Assembly (NCBI GenBank): GCA_046095485.1
Contig: JBJTJN010000072.1
Coordinates: 1 to 10,045, forward strand
Length of the DNA: 10,045 bases
Direction: 5' to 3'
From: SYFI01 sp046095485
GTDB taxonomy: Bacteria > Actinomycetota > Thermoleophilia > Miltoncostaeales > Miltoncostaeaceae
Below, in pieces: positions 1 to 6,270 of the stretch. How positions within the stretch are numbered: the stretch's first letter is position 1; each line of letters begins with the position of its first letter. The notes beneath the pieces were generated by a model. That model was not told the DNA's origin and searched no databases. It worked only from the letters and a program-made list of their open reading frames with translations. Position numbers and translations under genes: made by a program.

Positions 1-117
1 GACGTGATCCGCGCGCGGTGCGGCGACGCCCTTACGGGCGACCCGGTGGTGAGCGATTCCGACCGCTCGGTGCTGCGCGCCTACGAGCACACGCTGCGCC
101 AGGCCGAGGGCGCCTAG
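1..117 (+). CDS. C-terminal fragment of an unidentified protein
   Basis: Only the last 38 codons and the TAG stop are in the window; the gene begins to the left. The frame is open from base 1, and its codons end mostly in G or C like the neighbouring genes. The visible tail contains DPVVSDSDRSVLRAYEHTLR and looks like a helical C-terminus. I do not recognise the family; a sugar-related enzyme is possible only from context. Its stop overlaps the stop of the minus-strand glycosyltransferase gene at a shared CTAG, so the two genes converge with no spacer and no room for a terminator between them. Confidence 0.55.
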   Translation, partial: DVIRARCGDALTGDPVVSDSDRSVLRAYEHTLRQAEGA

Positions 118-1400
118 ACCAGCGCCAGCACCTCGCGCCAGCGATCCACGCAGGCGTCCCAGGTCCAGGTGTCGGCGAAGGCACGGCCGCTCTCGCCCAT
201 GGCCTGCCGCTCGGCGGGGTTGGCCGCCAGGCGCGCAAGCTGCCGCGCATAGGTGTCGGGACCGGTGTAGAGCAGCCCGCCGCCCGAACGTGCGGTCTGG
301 CCCGCCACCACCTGCGCGCGGGCGTAGCCGAGCGTGGGCCGGCGCGCGCGCCAGGCCTCCAGGGCCACCAGCGACAGGCTCTCGTAGGGCGAGGGCAGAA
401 CCACCACCTCGGCGGCGGCCAGAAGATCGGCGCGCTCGTCGTCGGTGATGAACCCGGTGGTGGTGACCCACGGGGGAATGTCCATGCCGGGGGCTTCGCG
501 GCCCGCCAGCACCAAGCCCAGAGTTCCGGGAGGAGCCGTGCGCCCATCAGCCCGGCCGGCGCTGGCACCGCTTCCGCGCGAACGATCGCCGGCACCACGG
601 GCACTGGCGTCCGCGGCCTCGCGGATCGCAGCTTCGACGTAGCCGCGGTGCGCACGGATGAGGGCGTCCACGCCCTTGGCGGCGTCCACCCGGCCCAGGT
701 ACAGCGCGAAGCGCGGGGGCAGCGCCCACCGCCGGCGCGCGCGGTCGGCATCGCCGTCGGGCGAGGGATCGAGCCCGGTGCCCACCACCACGCCGGGGGT
801 GTCGTGCACCTCGGCGGTGTCCACCACCAGCTGCCGCTCCTCGGGCGTCATGAACGCCAGGGCCTTCGCCATGCGAATCACCCCGCGCGTGAGCGTGAAC
901 CTGAGCATGGGCTCCTCATGCGCCAGCGGAACCAGCACGGCCCGGTCGCGCACCAGCGGCATGGCCAGCTGCGAAGTGGCATAGAGGTACGTCCAGCAGG
1001 CGACGGCGTCGTATGAGTTTTCATGCTGGGAGCGACCCCGGTGCCTGACACCTTGTTCGCTCAGCGCGCTCAACATGTCACGCGAGACCGGGCCCTGGGC
1101 CATCGCCCATTCGGCCTCCAGTGCCGGGTCGCCGGGGTCGAGGCCCAGGTGGCGCACCAGGTCGGCCGATCGCTGCGGGTCGGGGGGGTCCACCGCGAAG
1201 CGGCGCACCTCCACGCCGTCGTCGTCGGTGACGCCCTCCGGGTAGAAGGGATCCCACGCCAGGTAGTCACGCGCGGTGGTGGTGAACACCGTCACGCTCT
1301 CGCCGGCGCGCACCAGCGCCCGGGCGGTATCGCGGCAGAGCGCCTCGGCCCCGCCGGCCACCTCGGCGCCGTAGCGCTGCACCACGAAGGCGACGTTCAT
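114..1400 (-). CDS. GT4-type glycosyltransferase (GT-B fold)
   Basis: The predicted 428-residue protein should transfer a sugar from an activated donor to a lipid-linked or polymer acceptor at the cytoplasmic face of the membrane. The N-terminal Rossmann domain opens with MNVAFVVQRYG and a GGAE loop (residues 16-19), typical of GT-B enzymes. The C-terminal domain has LYLGRVDAAKG (233-243), LVLAGRE (296-302) and the EX7E motif, E340 to E348 in YESLSLVALEAW, which binds the donor nucleotide-sugar. Two stretches are unusual. Residues 114-124 are encoded by a dispersed repeat, and residues ~253-292 form an Ala/Arg/Gly/Ser-rich insertion with many T-ending codons. The ATG start is 34 bases after the coiled-coil gene; the spacer has only a weak purine-rich stretch. 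The acceptor and sugar cannot be told from sequence. The family call is firm. Confidence 0.9.
   Translation of the reverse strand: MNVAFVVQRYGAEVAGGAEALCRDTARALVRAGESVTVFTTTARDYLAWDPFYPEGVTDDDGVEVRRFAVDPPDPQRSADLVRHLGLDPGDPALEAEWAMAQGPVSRDMLSALSEQGVRHRGRSQHENSYDAVACWTYLYATSQLAMPLVRDRAVLVPLAHEEPMLRFTLTRGVIRMAKALAFMTPEERQLVVDTAEVHDTPGVVVGTGLDPSPDGDADRARRRWALPPRFALYLGRVDAAKGVDALIRAHRGYVEAAIREAADASARGAGDRSRGSGASAGRADGRTAPPGTLGLVLAGREAPGMDIPPWVTTTGFITDDERADLLAAAEVVVLPSPYESLSLVALEAWRARRPTLGYARAQVVAGQTARSGGGLLYTGPDTYARQLARLAANPAERQAMGESGRAFADTWTWDACVDRWREVLALV
1031..1061. repeat. Dispersed palindromic repeat, copy A (inside GT gene)
   Basis: The 31-base unit has outer arms AGCGA/TCGCT (1031-1035, 1057-1061) and an inner GGTG/CACC pair around CCTGA (1040-1052). 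Its 16-base CCCCGGTGCCTGACAC (1036-1051) is identical to 6740-6755, and both copies are followed 3 or 6 bases later by GTTCGC. It is read in frame as residues 114-124 of the glycosyltransferase, without a stop or frameshift. Confidence 0.7.
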
Positions 1401-1434
1401 CGCTCGCCCCGGCGACGGCGCCCGCGAGGCGCCA

Positions 1435-1728
1435 TCAGTCGTCCGCGTCGGGCGGCACGCGCTTCTCGAGGTAGTCGATGCGCGCCTCGAGGCGGCGGAT
1501 CTCGGCCTGCATGCGATGGCGGTCAGCCTCGAGCTGGGCCAGCAGGTCGGCCAGCGCCGGGGTGATGAGGCGCATCACCGCGCGGCGACTCTCGCCCACG
1601 GCCTTGCCGGCCACGCCGTCGCGCGCCGACGGCGTGGGGTCGGCGATGCGCAGTGGCGGCAGCGGCGGCTCGCCCGCAGCGTCGCGCAGCTGCGCCAGCA
1701 GCTCGTCGGGGTCGGGCTCAGATGTCAT
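1435..1728 (-). CDS. Small coiled-coil hypothetical protein
   Basis: The predicted product is 97 residues. The N-terminus is acidic and Pro-rich (MTSEPDPDELLAQLRDAAG then PPLPPLRIADP). The middle, from about residue 44, holds VGESRRAVMRLITPALADLL, and residues ~60-92 form a heptad-like charged helix (LLAQLEADRHRMQAEIRRLEARIDYLEKRV) that should form a coiled coil. There is no signal peptide or clear membrane segment. Proteins of this size and shape occur beside glycosyltransferases in actinobacterial polysaccharide loci (recalled, not searched); a scaffolding role is inference. The ATG has AGGTG 8 bases upstream and overlaps the stop of the preceding short ORF as ATGA. No enzymatic motif is visible. 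Confidence 0.75.
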   Translation of the reverse strand: MTSEPDPDELLAQLRDAAGEPPLPPLRIADPTPSARDGVAGKAVGESRRAVMRLITPALADLLAQLEADRHRMQAEIRRLEARIDYLEKRVPPDADD

Positions 1729-1823
1729 CGCCGCGCACCTGTCGTCACCCCCGTGACAGGCACCGTCCCGGTGCCAGTCACGTATCCCCCGATCGCTGCC
1801 GCGCGTGCATCCACAGCGCTCAT
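1725..1823 (-). CDS. Possible 32-residue ORF bridging two genes
   Basis: This short frame starts at an ATG overlapping the sugar transferase stop (TGATG) and ends at a TGA overlapping the next start (ATGA), so it fills the 94-base gap exactly. The product would be MSAVDARAAAIGGYVTGTGT followed by VPVTGVTTGARR. Its second half is encoded by the hairpin repeat, giving the VTGTGTVPVTG pattern. It has no recognisable domain. It may be a real coupled small gene, or a frame kept open by chance across a palindromic repeat; the overlaps at both ends are the only argument for translation. Confidence 0.3.
   Translation of the reverse strand: MSAVDARAAAIGGYVTGTGTVPVTGVTTGARR
1744..1786. repeat. Hairpin repeat B, related to copies A and C
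   Basis: Arms 1752-1765 and 1769-1782 are inverted copies of 14 bases with one mismatch and a 3-base loop. A second small inverted repeat, GTCAC/GTGAC (1744-1748, 1753-1757), overlaps the left arm. The right half, CCCGGTGCCAGTCACGTATC, differs from the divergent-region copy at 6741-6760 by three bases. No U-run follows on the minus strand, so an ordinary intrinsic terminator is unlikely; it could stabilise or attenuate the operon transcript. Confidence 0.7.
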
Positions 1824-3343
1824 CAATACGCGCCCTTCTTGAAGAGCACCGCCGGGATGGTGCGCACGAGGATCACCAGGTCGAGCCAGATCGACCAGGT
1901 CTCGATGTAATAGAAGTCGAGGCGCACGAGCTCGTCGAACGACAGGTCGGCGCGGCCGCTCACCTGCCACAGGCCGGTCATGCCCGGCAGCACCAGGTAG
2001 CGCTTCTTCTGCAGGTCGTCGAGCAGAAGGAAGTCGCGCTCGGGCAGCGGCCTCGGGCCCACCAGCGACATCTCGCCCTTCAGCACGTTGAACAGCTGCG
2101 GCAGCTCGTCGATGGAGAACCGGCGCAGCACCTTGCCCACCTTCGTGACGCGCGGGTCATCGGCGATCTTGAACAGCGCGCCGTCGGCCTCGTTGCGGTG
2201 CTCCAGGTGGGCCTGCTGCTGGTCGGCGCCCACGCGCATGGTGCGGAACTTCAGGCAGTCGAAGGGGTGCTCCTCCACGCCCATGCGCCGGTTGCGGTAG
2301 GTGATGGGGCCGCGGTCCTCAAGCCAAATGGCCGCGGCCGCGATGAGCATGATGGGCGAGAGCAGCACCACGAGCAGCGCGCCCACCACGATGTCGAACG
2401 CGCGCTTGGCGAAGAACGCCAGGCCGCTCAGCACCGGCGGGCGCAGCTCGAACAGCGGAAGGCCCGGTGCCGGCACCGCGCGGATGGAGTGCGAGAGCAG
2501 CTGCGCGGTGGTGGGCGCCAGGCGCACGGGGATTCCCCGCCGTCGGCACACATCGAGCAGGTCGAGGATCGACTGGTCGCGCCCGGCCTGGCCGGCAAGG
2601 ATGACCTCGTCGATCTGCGAGGGGTCGAGCAGCAGGTCGAGCTCGCGCGCGGCCGGCGGCTCGTCCTCGGTTCCCACCCCCGCCACCAGCGAGTGCGTGC
2701 CCACCACGCGATAGGCGACGCCGTGGCGGTCGGTGCTGCCGCGCGTGATGCTCTCGGCGATGGGCACGGTCATGTCGGCGGCGCCCACGATGAGCGCCCG
2801 GCGTTCGAAGTTGGTCCAGTCGAGCACCAGGGCGGTCACGCTGTCCCACGAGGCGCGCAGGATGATCACCAGCAGCGCGATCACGAACCACGACGAGTAG
2901 AAGATGTAGAAGGTGTTGAAGCGCCAGCCGCTGGCCAGCACCAGGGCCAGCACGATCACCGTGGCCACCGTGACGGCCGAGAGGATTCGGCTCGACCCCC
3001 CGCGCTCCTCGCGCTCGGCGTACAGCCCGTACTTGGCGAACACCAGCACCAGCGTGATGGTCACGAGCGGCAGGGCCTTCTGCTCCACCGACCAGATGGC
3101 GCCGGAGTCGACCGGCTGGCCCTGCACGATGAGCTTGAACGCCAGCACCGCGTACAGCCCCAGGAACACCGACGCGATGTCGATGGCCAGGAGCGCCACC
3201 ACGCTCAGCGCGCGCCGGATGTAATCGCGCCCCTGCCGGCCGCGCAGGATCGGCACGAATCGCACGTCGCGCGATGCCAGGCGCTCCCCGGCCTCCTGCG
3301 GCGTGGCGGTGCTGCGACTCGGCGGTGGCGGCGGCGAGCTCAC
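1823..3343 (-). CDS. Exopolysaccharide polyprenyl-phosphate sugar-1-phosphate transferase
   Basis: This inner-membrane enzyme should transfer a sugar-1-phosphate from a UDP-sugar to undecaprenyl phosphate, the first step of repeat-unit assembly. The 506 residues match the WbaP/CpsE-type architecture. A basic N-terminus precedes hydrophobic segments at ~46-68, 91-107, 119-138 and 145-163. A Rossmann-like CoA-binding_3-type region follows (~182-290), then a fifth hydrophobic segment (~316-341) directly after KRAFDIVVG. The catalytic domain has KFRTM (365-369), RRFSIDELPQLFNVLKGEMS with LVGPRP (407-432) and PGMTGLWQVSGR (453-464), and it ends near ILVRTIPAVLFKKGAY. All hallmark motifs are intact. 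The GTG start lies 16 bases after the hydrolase stop with no clear Shine-Dalgarno; a TAGCCT box sits 6 bases upstream, so a leaderless internal transcript is possible. The sugar is not predictable. Confidence 0.95.
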   Translation of the reverse strand: MSSPPPPPSRSTATPQEAGERLASRDVRFVPILRGRQGRDYIRRALSVVALLAIDIASVFLGLYAVLAFKLIVQGQPVDSGAIWSVEQKALPLVTITLVLVFAKYGLYAEREERGGSSRILSAVTVATVIVLALVLASGWRFNTFYIFYSSWFVIALLVIILRASWDSVTALVLDWTNFERRALIVGAADMTVPIAESITRGSTDRHGVAYRVVGTHSLVAGVGTEDEPPAARELDLLLDPSQIDEVILAGQAGRDQSILDLLDVCRRRGIPVRLAPTTAQLLSHSIRAVPAPGLPLFELRPPVLSGLAFFAKRAFDIVVGALLVVLLSPIMLIAAAAIWLEDRGPITYRNRRMGVEEHPFDCLKFRTMRVGADQQQAHLEHRNEADGALFKIADDPRVTKVGKVLRRFSIDELPQLFNVLKGEMSLVGPRPLPERDFLLLDDLQKKRYLVLPGMTGLWQVSGRADLSFDELVRLDFYYIETWSIWLDLVILVRTIPAVLFKKGAY

Positions 3344-3349
3344 GGGGTC

Positions 3350-3355
3350 AGGCTA
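3350..3355 (-). promoter_or_regulatory. Candidate -10 box for leaderless sugar transferase transcript
   Basis: TAGCCT fits the actinobacterial TANNNT -10 pattern and is 6 bases from the GTG start, the spacing expected for leaderless transcription. There is no convincing -35. The context TAGCCTGACCCCGTGAGC matches the one upstream of the thioesterase gene (6699-6716) at 16 of 18 positions. It lies just past the hydrolase stop codon. Confidence 0.4.
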
Positions 3356-3359
3356 CCCC

Positions 3360-4817
3360 CTATTTCACGCGGACCGTGACCGGCCACGAGCTCTTGGTCT
3401 CCTTCGGGCCGCTCGGCACCTCGCCGGTCCACGTGGCGCGGTAGAGCGTGCTCGACGACGGCTTCACGTTCAGCGCGAACGAGCCGTCCTTGCCGGTGGT
3501 CACCACCGCGACGTCGGTCCAGGTGTCGCCATTGCGCGTCTGCACCGTCACCTCGGTGGGCTGGCGCGCCGTGCGCACCTGGCCCACCAGCGTGGCCGAC
3601 CCGCCCCTGGCCACCGGGCGCGAGGACAGCGGCGACATCGGCAGCGAGAACACCCCGGCGGCGGGCTTGGCCTTGCCGTCCTGCTTGAGCAGCCCCGATC
3701 CCCACTGGCCGTTGTCCTGGAGGAAGTACCACACGAACATTCCGATGCGCTTGTTGGGGCGCACGCGGCGGTAGGCGTCCTGCAGGTACTGGGCCTGCTC
3801 GGCCTCGCTCACGAACATCGAGTACTCGCTCACCTTCACGGTGGCGAAGCCGAACTCCGTGAGCCACAGCTTCTTGCCGCGCAGGTAGGTGCGGTCCACC
3901 TCCTGCTGGAAGCGGTTGATGTTGTAGAGGTCGATGTACGACGAGCCCGGGAAGTTGGTGTCGCGCGGCTTGGTGATGGGGTACGGGTGGTGGCTCACGG
4001 CGTCCATGGCCGGGCGGCGGCCCGGCAGGCTCACGCCCTTGAGGAAGTCCGACGGGCTGGTGCGGGCGTTGGCGCTCTTCGGGCACGACGACGGGCACTG
4101 GTCACCGGCGGGCGAGGTGACGATCCCCGCGATGCGGCTTCCCTTGTCCACCTGCTTGACGTTCGAATAGAAGCTCTTGGCCAGCGCGGTGTAGGTGCCT
4201 GTGGACACGTTCGCCCACTTGCCGCCCTGCTTCGTGAACTGCGGGCGCAGGAAGAGCGGGATGTTGGGCTCGTTCCAGATCTCCCAGTCGCGCACGCCGC
4301 GCGGGGCGTAGCGGCTGGCCAGCGCATAGGCGAAGTTGCCGTAGTCGCCGGCCTTCAGGGGCCGGCGCGCGTTGTCGGGGAATCGCGTGCTCTTGGCCAC
4401 GGAGGGGTCGGCGGCCCAGCCGGGCGTGCCCCACACGGTCATGAGCACCCGCACCCCGCGCTGGGCGGCGGAGTCGACGATGGTGTCGTAGGCCGTCCAC
4501 GTGTAGGCGGGGTCGTTCTGGTCCTTGGGGTTCTTCGGGCGCTTGGTGGCCACCACGTCCCAGCGGACATCCACGCGGATGATCGACGCCCCCATGCGGG
4601 TCATGGTCTGCACACGCGACTCGGCGTCCTTGGCGGGCACCTGGTACACGCGGTCATCCTGGATTCCCGCGAGCGGCGAGGTGGCCGGCACGCCCGCCAC
4701 CGTTCCCTTCACCGCGCTCGGCTGCGCGGCCACGCCCCCGCACCCGGCCAGGGCTCCCGCGGCCAGCACGGCGAGGGCTCCACGGGTGATCATGACCTGG
4801 GTTCGCGAGCGTCGCAT
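3360..4817 (-). CDS. Lipoprotein glycoside hydrolase (GH39/GH5-like, clan GH-A)
   Basis: The product is a predicted secreted, lipid-anchored sugar hydrolase. With the ATG chosen here (485 residues), a basic n-region is followed by a hydrophobic stretch and the lipobox LAGC, with Cys26 to be lipidated. The TIM barrel spans ~50-390: IIRVDVRWD (79-87), WEIWNEPN with acid/base E183, SHHPYP (275-280) and LWLTEFGF with nucleophile E321, the standard retaining pair of clan GH-A. Residues ~400-485 form a beta-rich domain resembling an Ig-like or carbohydrate-binding module. The start was chosen because GGAGG lies 11 bases upstream (4829-4833) and the signal peptide is compact; an in-frame GTG at 4853 adds 12 residues. 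It is first in the polysaccharide cluster, 16 bases from the sugar transferase, so it may trim or release the polymer. The substrate is not predictable. Confidence 0.88.
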   Translation of the reverse strand: MRRSRTQVMITRGALAVLAAGALAGCGGVAAQPSAVKGTVAGVPATSPLAGIQDDRVYQVPAKDAESRVQTMTRMGASIIRVDVRWDVVATKRPKNPKDQNDPAYTWTAYDTIVDSAAQRGVRVLMTVWGTPGWAADPSVAKSTRFPDNARRPLKAGDYGNFAYALASRYAPRGVRDWEIWNEPNIPLFLRPQFTKQGGKWANVSTGTYTALAKSFYSNVKQVDKGSRIAGIVTSPAGDQCPSSCPKSANARTSPSDFLKGVSLPGRRPAMDAVSHHPYPITKPRDTNFPGSSYIDLYNINRFQQEVDRTYLRGKKLWLTEFGFATVKVSEYSMFVSEAEQAQYLQDAYRRVRPNKRIGMFVWYFLQDNGQWGSGLLKQDGKAKPAAGVFSLPMSPLSSRPVARGGSATLVGQVRTARQPTEVTVQTRNGDTWTDVAVVTTGKDGSFALNVKPSSSTLYRATWTGEVPSGPKETKSSWPVTVRVK

Positions 4818-5029
4818 GCGGCGGAGAGCCTCCAATGGGGAATCGGTCGTCACTGTGGTTGAGGCCCTAGGGCGCAGCGGGAAACGGGCTCACGGCCCCG
4901 GAGCGGCCCGCAGGGTATGCAGGCGCCACGACGACCGGCAAGAGCAAGCGGCCCGTCGCGACCGCTTCTCACGAGATCCTTACGGCTCTTAGCGCGTTTC
5001 CCCTGCTGGAGGGGCCGTAACCCGTGCCC
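4818..5029 (-). other. Leader region with inverted repeats upstream of hydrolase operon
   Basis: These ~210 bases contain no convincing gene. Three structures are visible: TTACGGC/GCCGTAA (4980-4986, 5014-5020) enclosing CCCCT-GCTGG-AGGGG (5000-5014); AAGCGG/CCGCTT (4946-4951, 4962-4967) with a 10-base loop; and the perfect 10-base palindrome GCCCTAGGGC (4864-4873) close to the hydrolase start. No U-run follows either stem on the minus strand. The region may carry the operon promoter, an operator or a structured leader; I match it to no known riboswitch. Confidence 0.35.
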
Positions 5030-5320
5030 TCAGGCGGCCGTGCGCGGCGTGATGGCGCGTTCGACGTCGGGCGAGCGCAGCACGGTGCCGTCCTCCAGCG
5101 TCACCACGATCTCCTTGCCCTGCTGCAACTGCATGCGCGGCGAAAGGATCTCGATCGAGACGATGCCACCGTCACTCCACACCACGCTGTAGTCCTCGCG
5201 CGAGGTGTCCCAGTCGTCATATCCGATCGGTCCCGGGTTCGACTTCCAGATGCGCAGGATGTCGAACCTGTCGTCGTAGTCGACGCGATCAAACGTGTAC
5301 GGGCCAAAGGTGACGGTCAT
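5030..5320 (-). CDS. DUF2283-type small protein, probable antitoxin partner
   Basis: The predicted product is 96 residues. Its core resembles DUF2283: a YDxxxDILRI strand (residues 15-23), then EDYSVVWSDGGIVSIEILSP (42-61), where family members have a short beta hairpin and the G-I-x-x-I-E-I-L pattern. A C-terminal extension, EIVVTLEDGTVLRSPDVERA, follows. Proteins of this family are often found next to small nuclease-like toxins, and here the ATG overlaps the stop of such a gene (ATGA), implying coupled translation. An antitoxin role is inferred from pairing. There is no signal peptide or DNA-binding motif. Codons are less uniformly G/C-ending than in flanking genes, which fits a mobile accessory module. 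Confidence 0.7.
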   Translation of the reverse strand: MTVTFGPYTFDRVDYDDRFDILRIWKSNPGPIGYDDWDTSREDYSVVWSDGGIVSIEILSPRMQLQQGKEIVVTLEDGTVLRSPDVERAITPRTAA

Positions 5321-5640
5321 CGGGCTTTCGGGAGCCGACGTCGCGGGAAGGCGGTGATCACTTCGCCGACTCCGCTGAGAGGGTACTCCACCACCACGAA
5401 GAGCCAGCGACTCCCACCGACGTGATCACGCCAGTACCGATGGCGACCGCGCGTGGGGTCCGGGGCGTTCCCATCTGCGTGAGCAACGGCCTCGAGGATC
5501 TGTGCTCGGTGTGGTTGATAGAACGACCCGTGGTCCCGTCGGATCTTCCTCATCGACCAGTCCGGCACCACCACGATGCGCCCGAACGCCGGGTCGATCA
5601 CGAATGCACCCGCAGGAAGGTCCGGGGGCTCACCCACCAC
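5317..5640 (-). CDS. Small nuclease-like protein, probable toxin of TA pair
   Basis: The predicted product is 107 residues. After a ~25-residue lead, the core DWSMRKIRRDHGSF (27-40), a helix QILEAVAHAD (47-56), a charged stretch RGRHRYWRDH (64-73) and two strands, WLFVVVEY (79-86) and GEVITAFPRR (92-101), follow the layout of small RelE/PBECR-like putative nucleases. In these, a rH.e motif starts the domain and viTaf.r ends it. Family assignment is by pattern memory and tentative. The GTG start directly abuts the upstream stop (TGAGTG) and has no clear Shine-Dalgarno; a second GTG follows at once, so the start is uncertain by one codon or more. The downstream DUF2283-type partner overlaps by four bases. 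Codon use includes more A/T-ending codons than the neighbours. Confidence 0.6.
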   Translation of the reverse strand: MVGEPPDLPAGAFVIDPAFGRIVVVPDWSMRKIRRDHGSFYQPHRAQILEAVAHADGNAPDPTRGRHRYWRDHVGGSRWLFVVVEYPLSGVGEVITAFPRRRLPKAR

Positions 5641-6132
5641 TCACGCGGCGGGCGGCAGCGCAGTCCCCGGGTCGAGCAACTCTCGCGCGAGATCGCCCAC
5701 CGGCATGCCATCGGCCTCGGCCTGGCCCAGCGCGGCGTCCACATCGCCCGCCAACCCAAGCCGCAGGCGGATGGCGGCATCGATCGCCGCGAGCCACTCG
5801 CTCACCCGATCGCAGTGCACCAGCACGGCCCCGGGCTCGCGGGCGATCAGCAGGGCCACCTCGTTGGCGAGGTTGGGGATCTCGCCGCGCGCCTGCACGG
5901 CGTCCTTCAGCGGGAACCACCGCGTGGCGTAGCCCAGCTGCGCATACTCGGTGAGCGCATGCCGGCTGCGCATGGCCGACACGATCGTGCGCACGCCCTG
6001 GTCGTGCCACCAGGCGAGCTCGGCGTTGCGGCGGGCCACGCGATGGCTGCGGCCGCCGCCGCCCGGCCTCTCGGCGATGGCCAGCGAGCCCGGGACGATC
6101 CAGGCGTGGACGGGAAGCTTCATGGCGCTCAT
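5641..6132 (-). CDS. Dual-specificity-phosphatase-like protein with degenerate P-loop
   Basis: The predicted product is 163 residues. It follows the small dual-specificity phosphatase layout: a first strand WIVPGSLAIAERP (11-23), WWHDQGVRTIVSAM (41-54), a loop with Asp77 in FPLKD, a helix NLANEVALLIARE (87-99) and the strand-loop VLVHCDRVSEWLAAIDAA (103-120). Cys107 aligns with the catalytic cysteine and Asp77 lies 30 residues before it, as a general acid would. However, the CX5R loop ends in Trp113 instead of Arg, so phosphatase activity is doubtful. It may bind phosphorylated ligands or be a specialised relative. The start at 6132 is chosen because GGAGG lies 5 bases upstream; an earlier ATG at 6213 would add 27 low-complexity residues. 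The toxin-like gene abuts its stop. Confidence 0.65.
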   Translation of the reverse strand: MSAMKLPVHAWIVPGSLAIAERPGGGGRSHRVARRNAELAWWHDQGVRTIVSAMRSRHALTEYAQLGYATRWFPLKDAVQARGEIPNLANEVALLIAREPGAVLVHCDRVSEWLAAIDAAIRLRLGLAGDVDAALGQAEADGMPVGDLARELLDPGTALPPAA

Positions 6133-6137
6133 GGGGC

Positions 6138-6142
6138 CCTCC
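6138..6142 (-). promoter_or_regulatory. Ribosome binding site deciding the phosphatase-like start
   Basis: GGAGG on the minus strand, 5 bases before the ATG at 6130-6132. It is the best Shine-Dalgarno in the window and argues for this start over the longer frame from 6213. Confidence 0.7.
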
Positions 6143-6270
6143 GGCGTGGGTGGTGAGATCACCCCCGAGCCTTCACCCGATGCCCGTGACGCCTCCACAC
6201 CCGCGCGTGCCAACTCGCGCGCGATGGCGTGTTACCTGATCACCACCCGCGCACGACCCCGCACGGTCCC

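Noticed and set aside
2465..2478. Perfect 14-base palindrome CGGTGCCGGCACCG
   Set aside because: It lies within the conserved frame of the sugar transferase (VPAPG) and lacks the flanks of the dispersed repeat, so it is probably due to codon choice.
1805..3379. Long plus-strand open frame opposite the sugar transferase
   Set aside because: It is antisense to a gene with intact family motifs, is rich in His/Arg/Gln/Gly, and has no domain; long shadows are expected at this GC content.
3303..4862. Long plus-strand open frame opposite the hydrolase
   Set aside because: Same reason: the minus strand carries lipobox, WNEP and TEFG motifs, while this frame is low-complexity.
6133..6213. N-terminal extension of the phosphatase-like protein
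   Set aside because: Low-complexity residues before a start with a much better ribosome binding site; the fold begins after the internal ATG.
6202..6221. CGCGCG stem with 8-base loop between thioesterase and phosphatase-like gene
   Set aside because: GC alternation is common here and no U-run follows on the minus strand, so a terminator is not supported.
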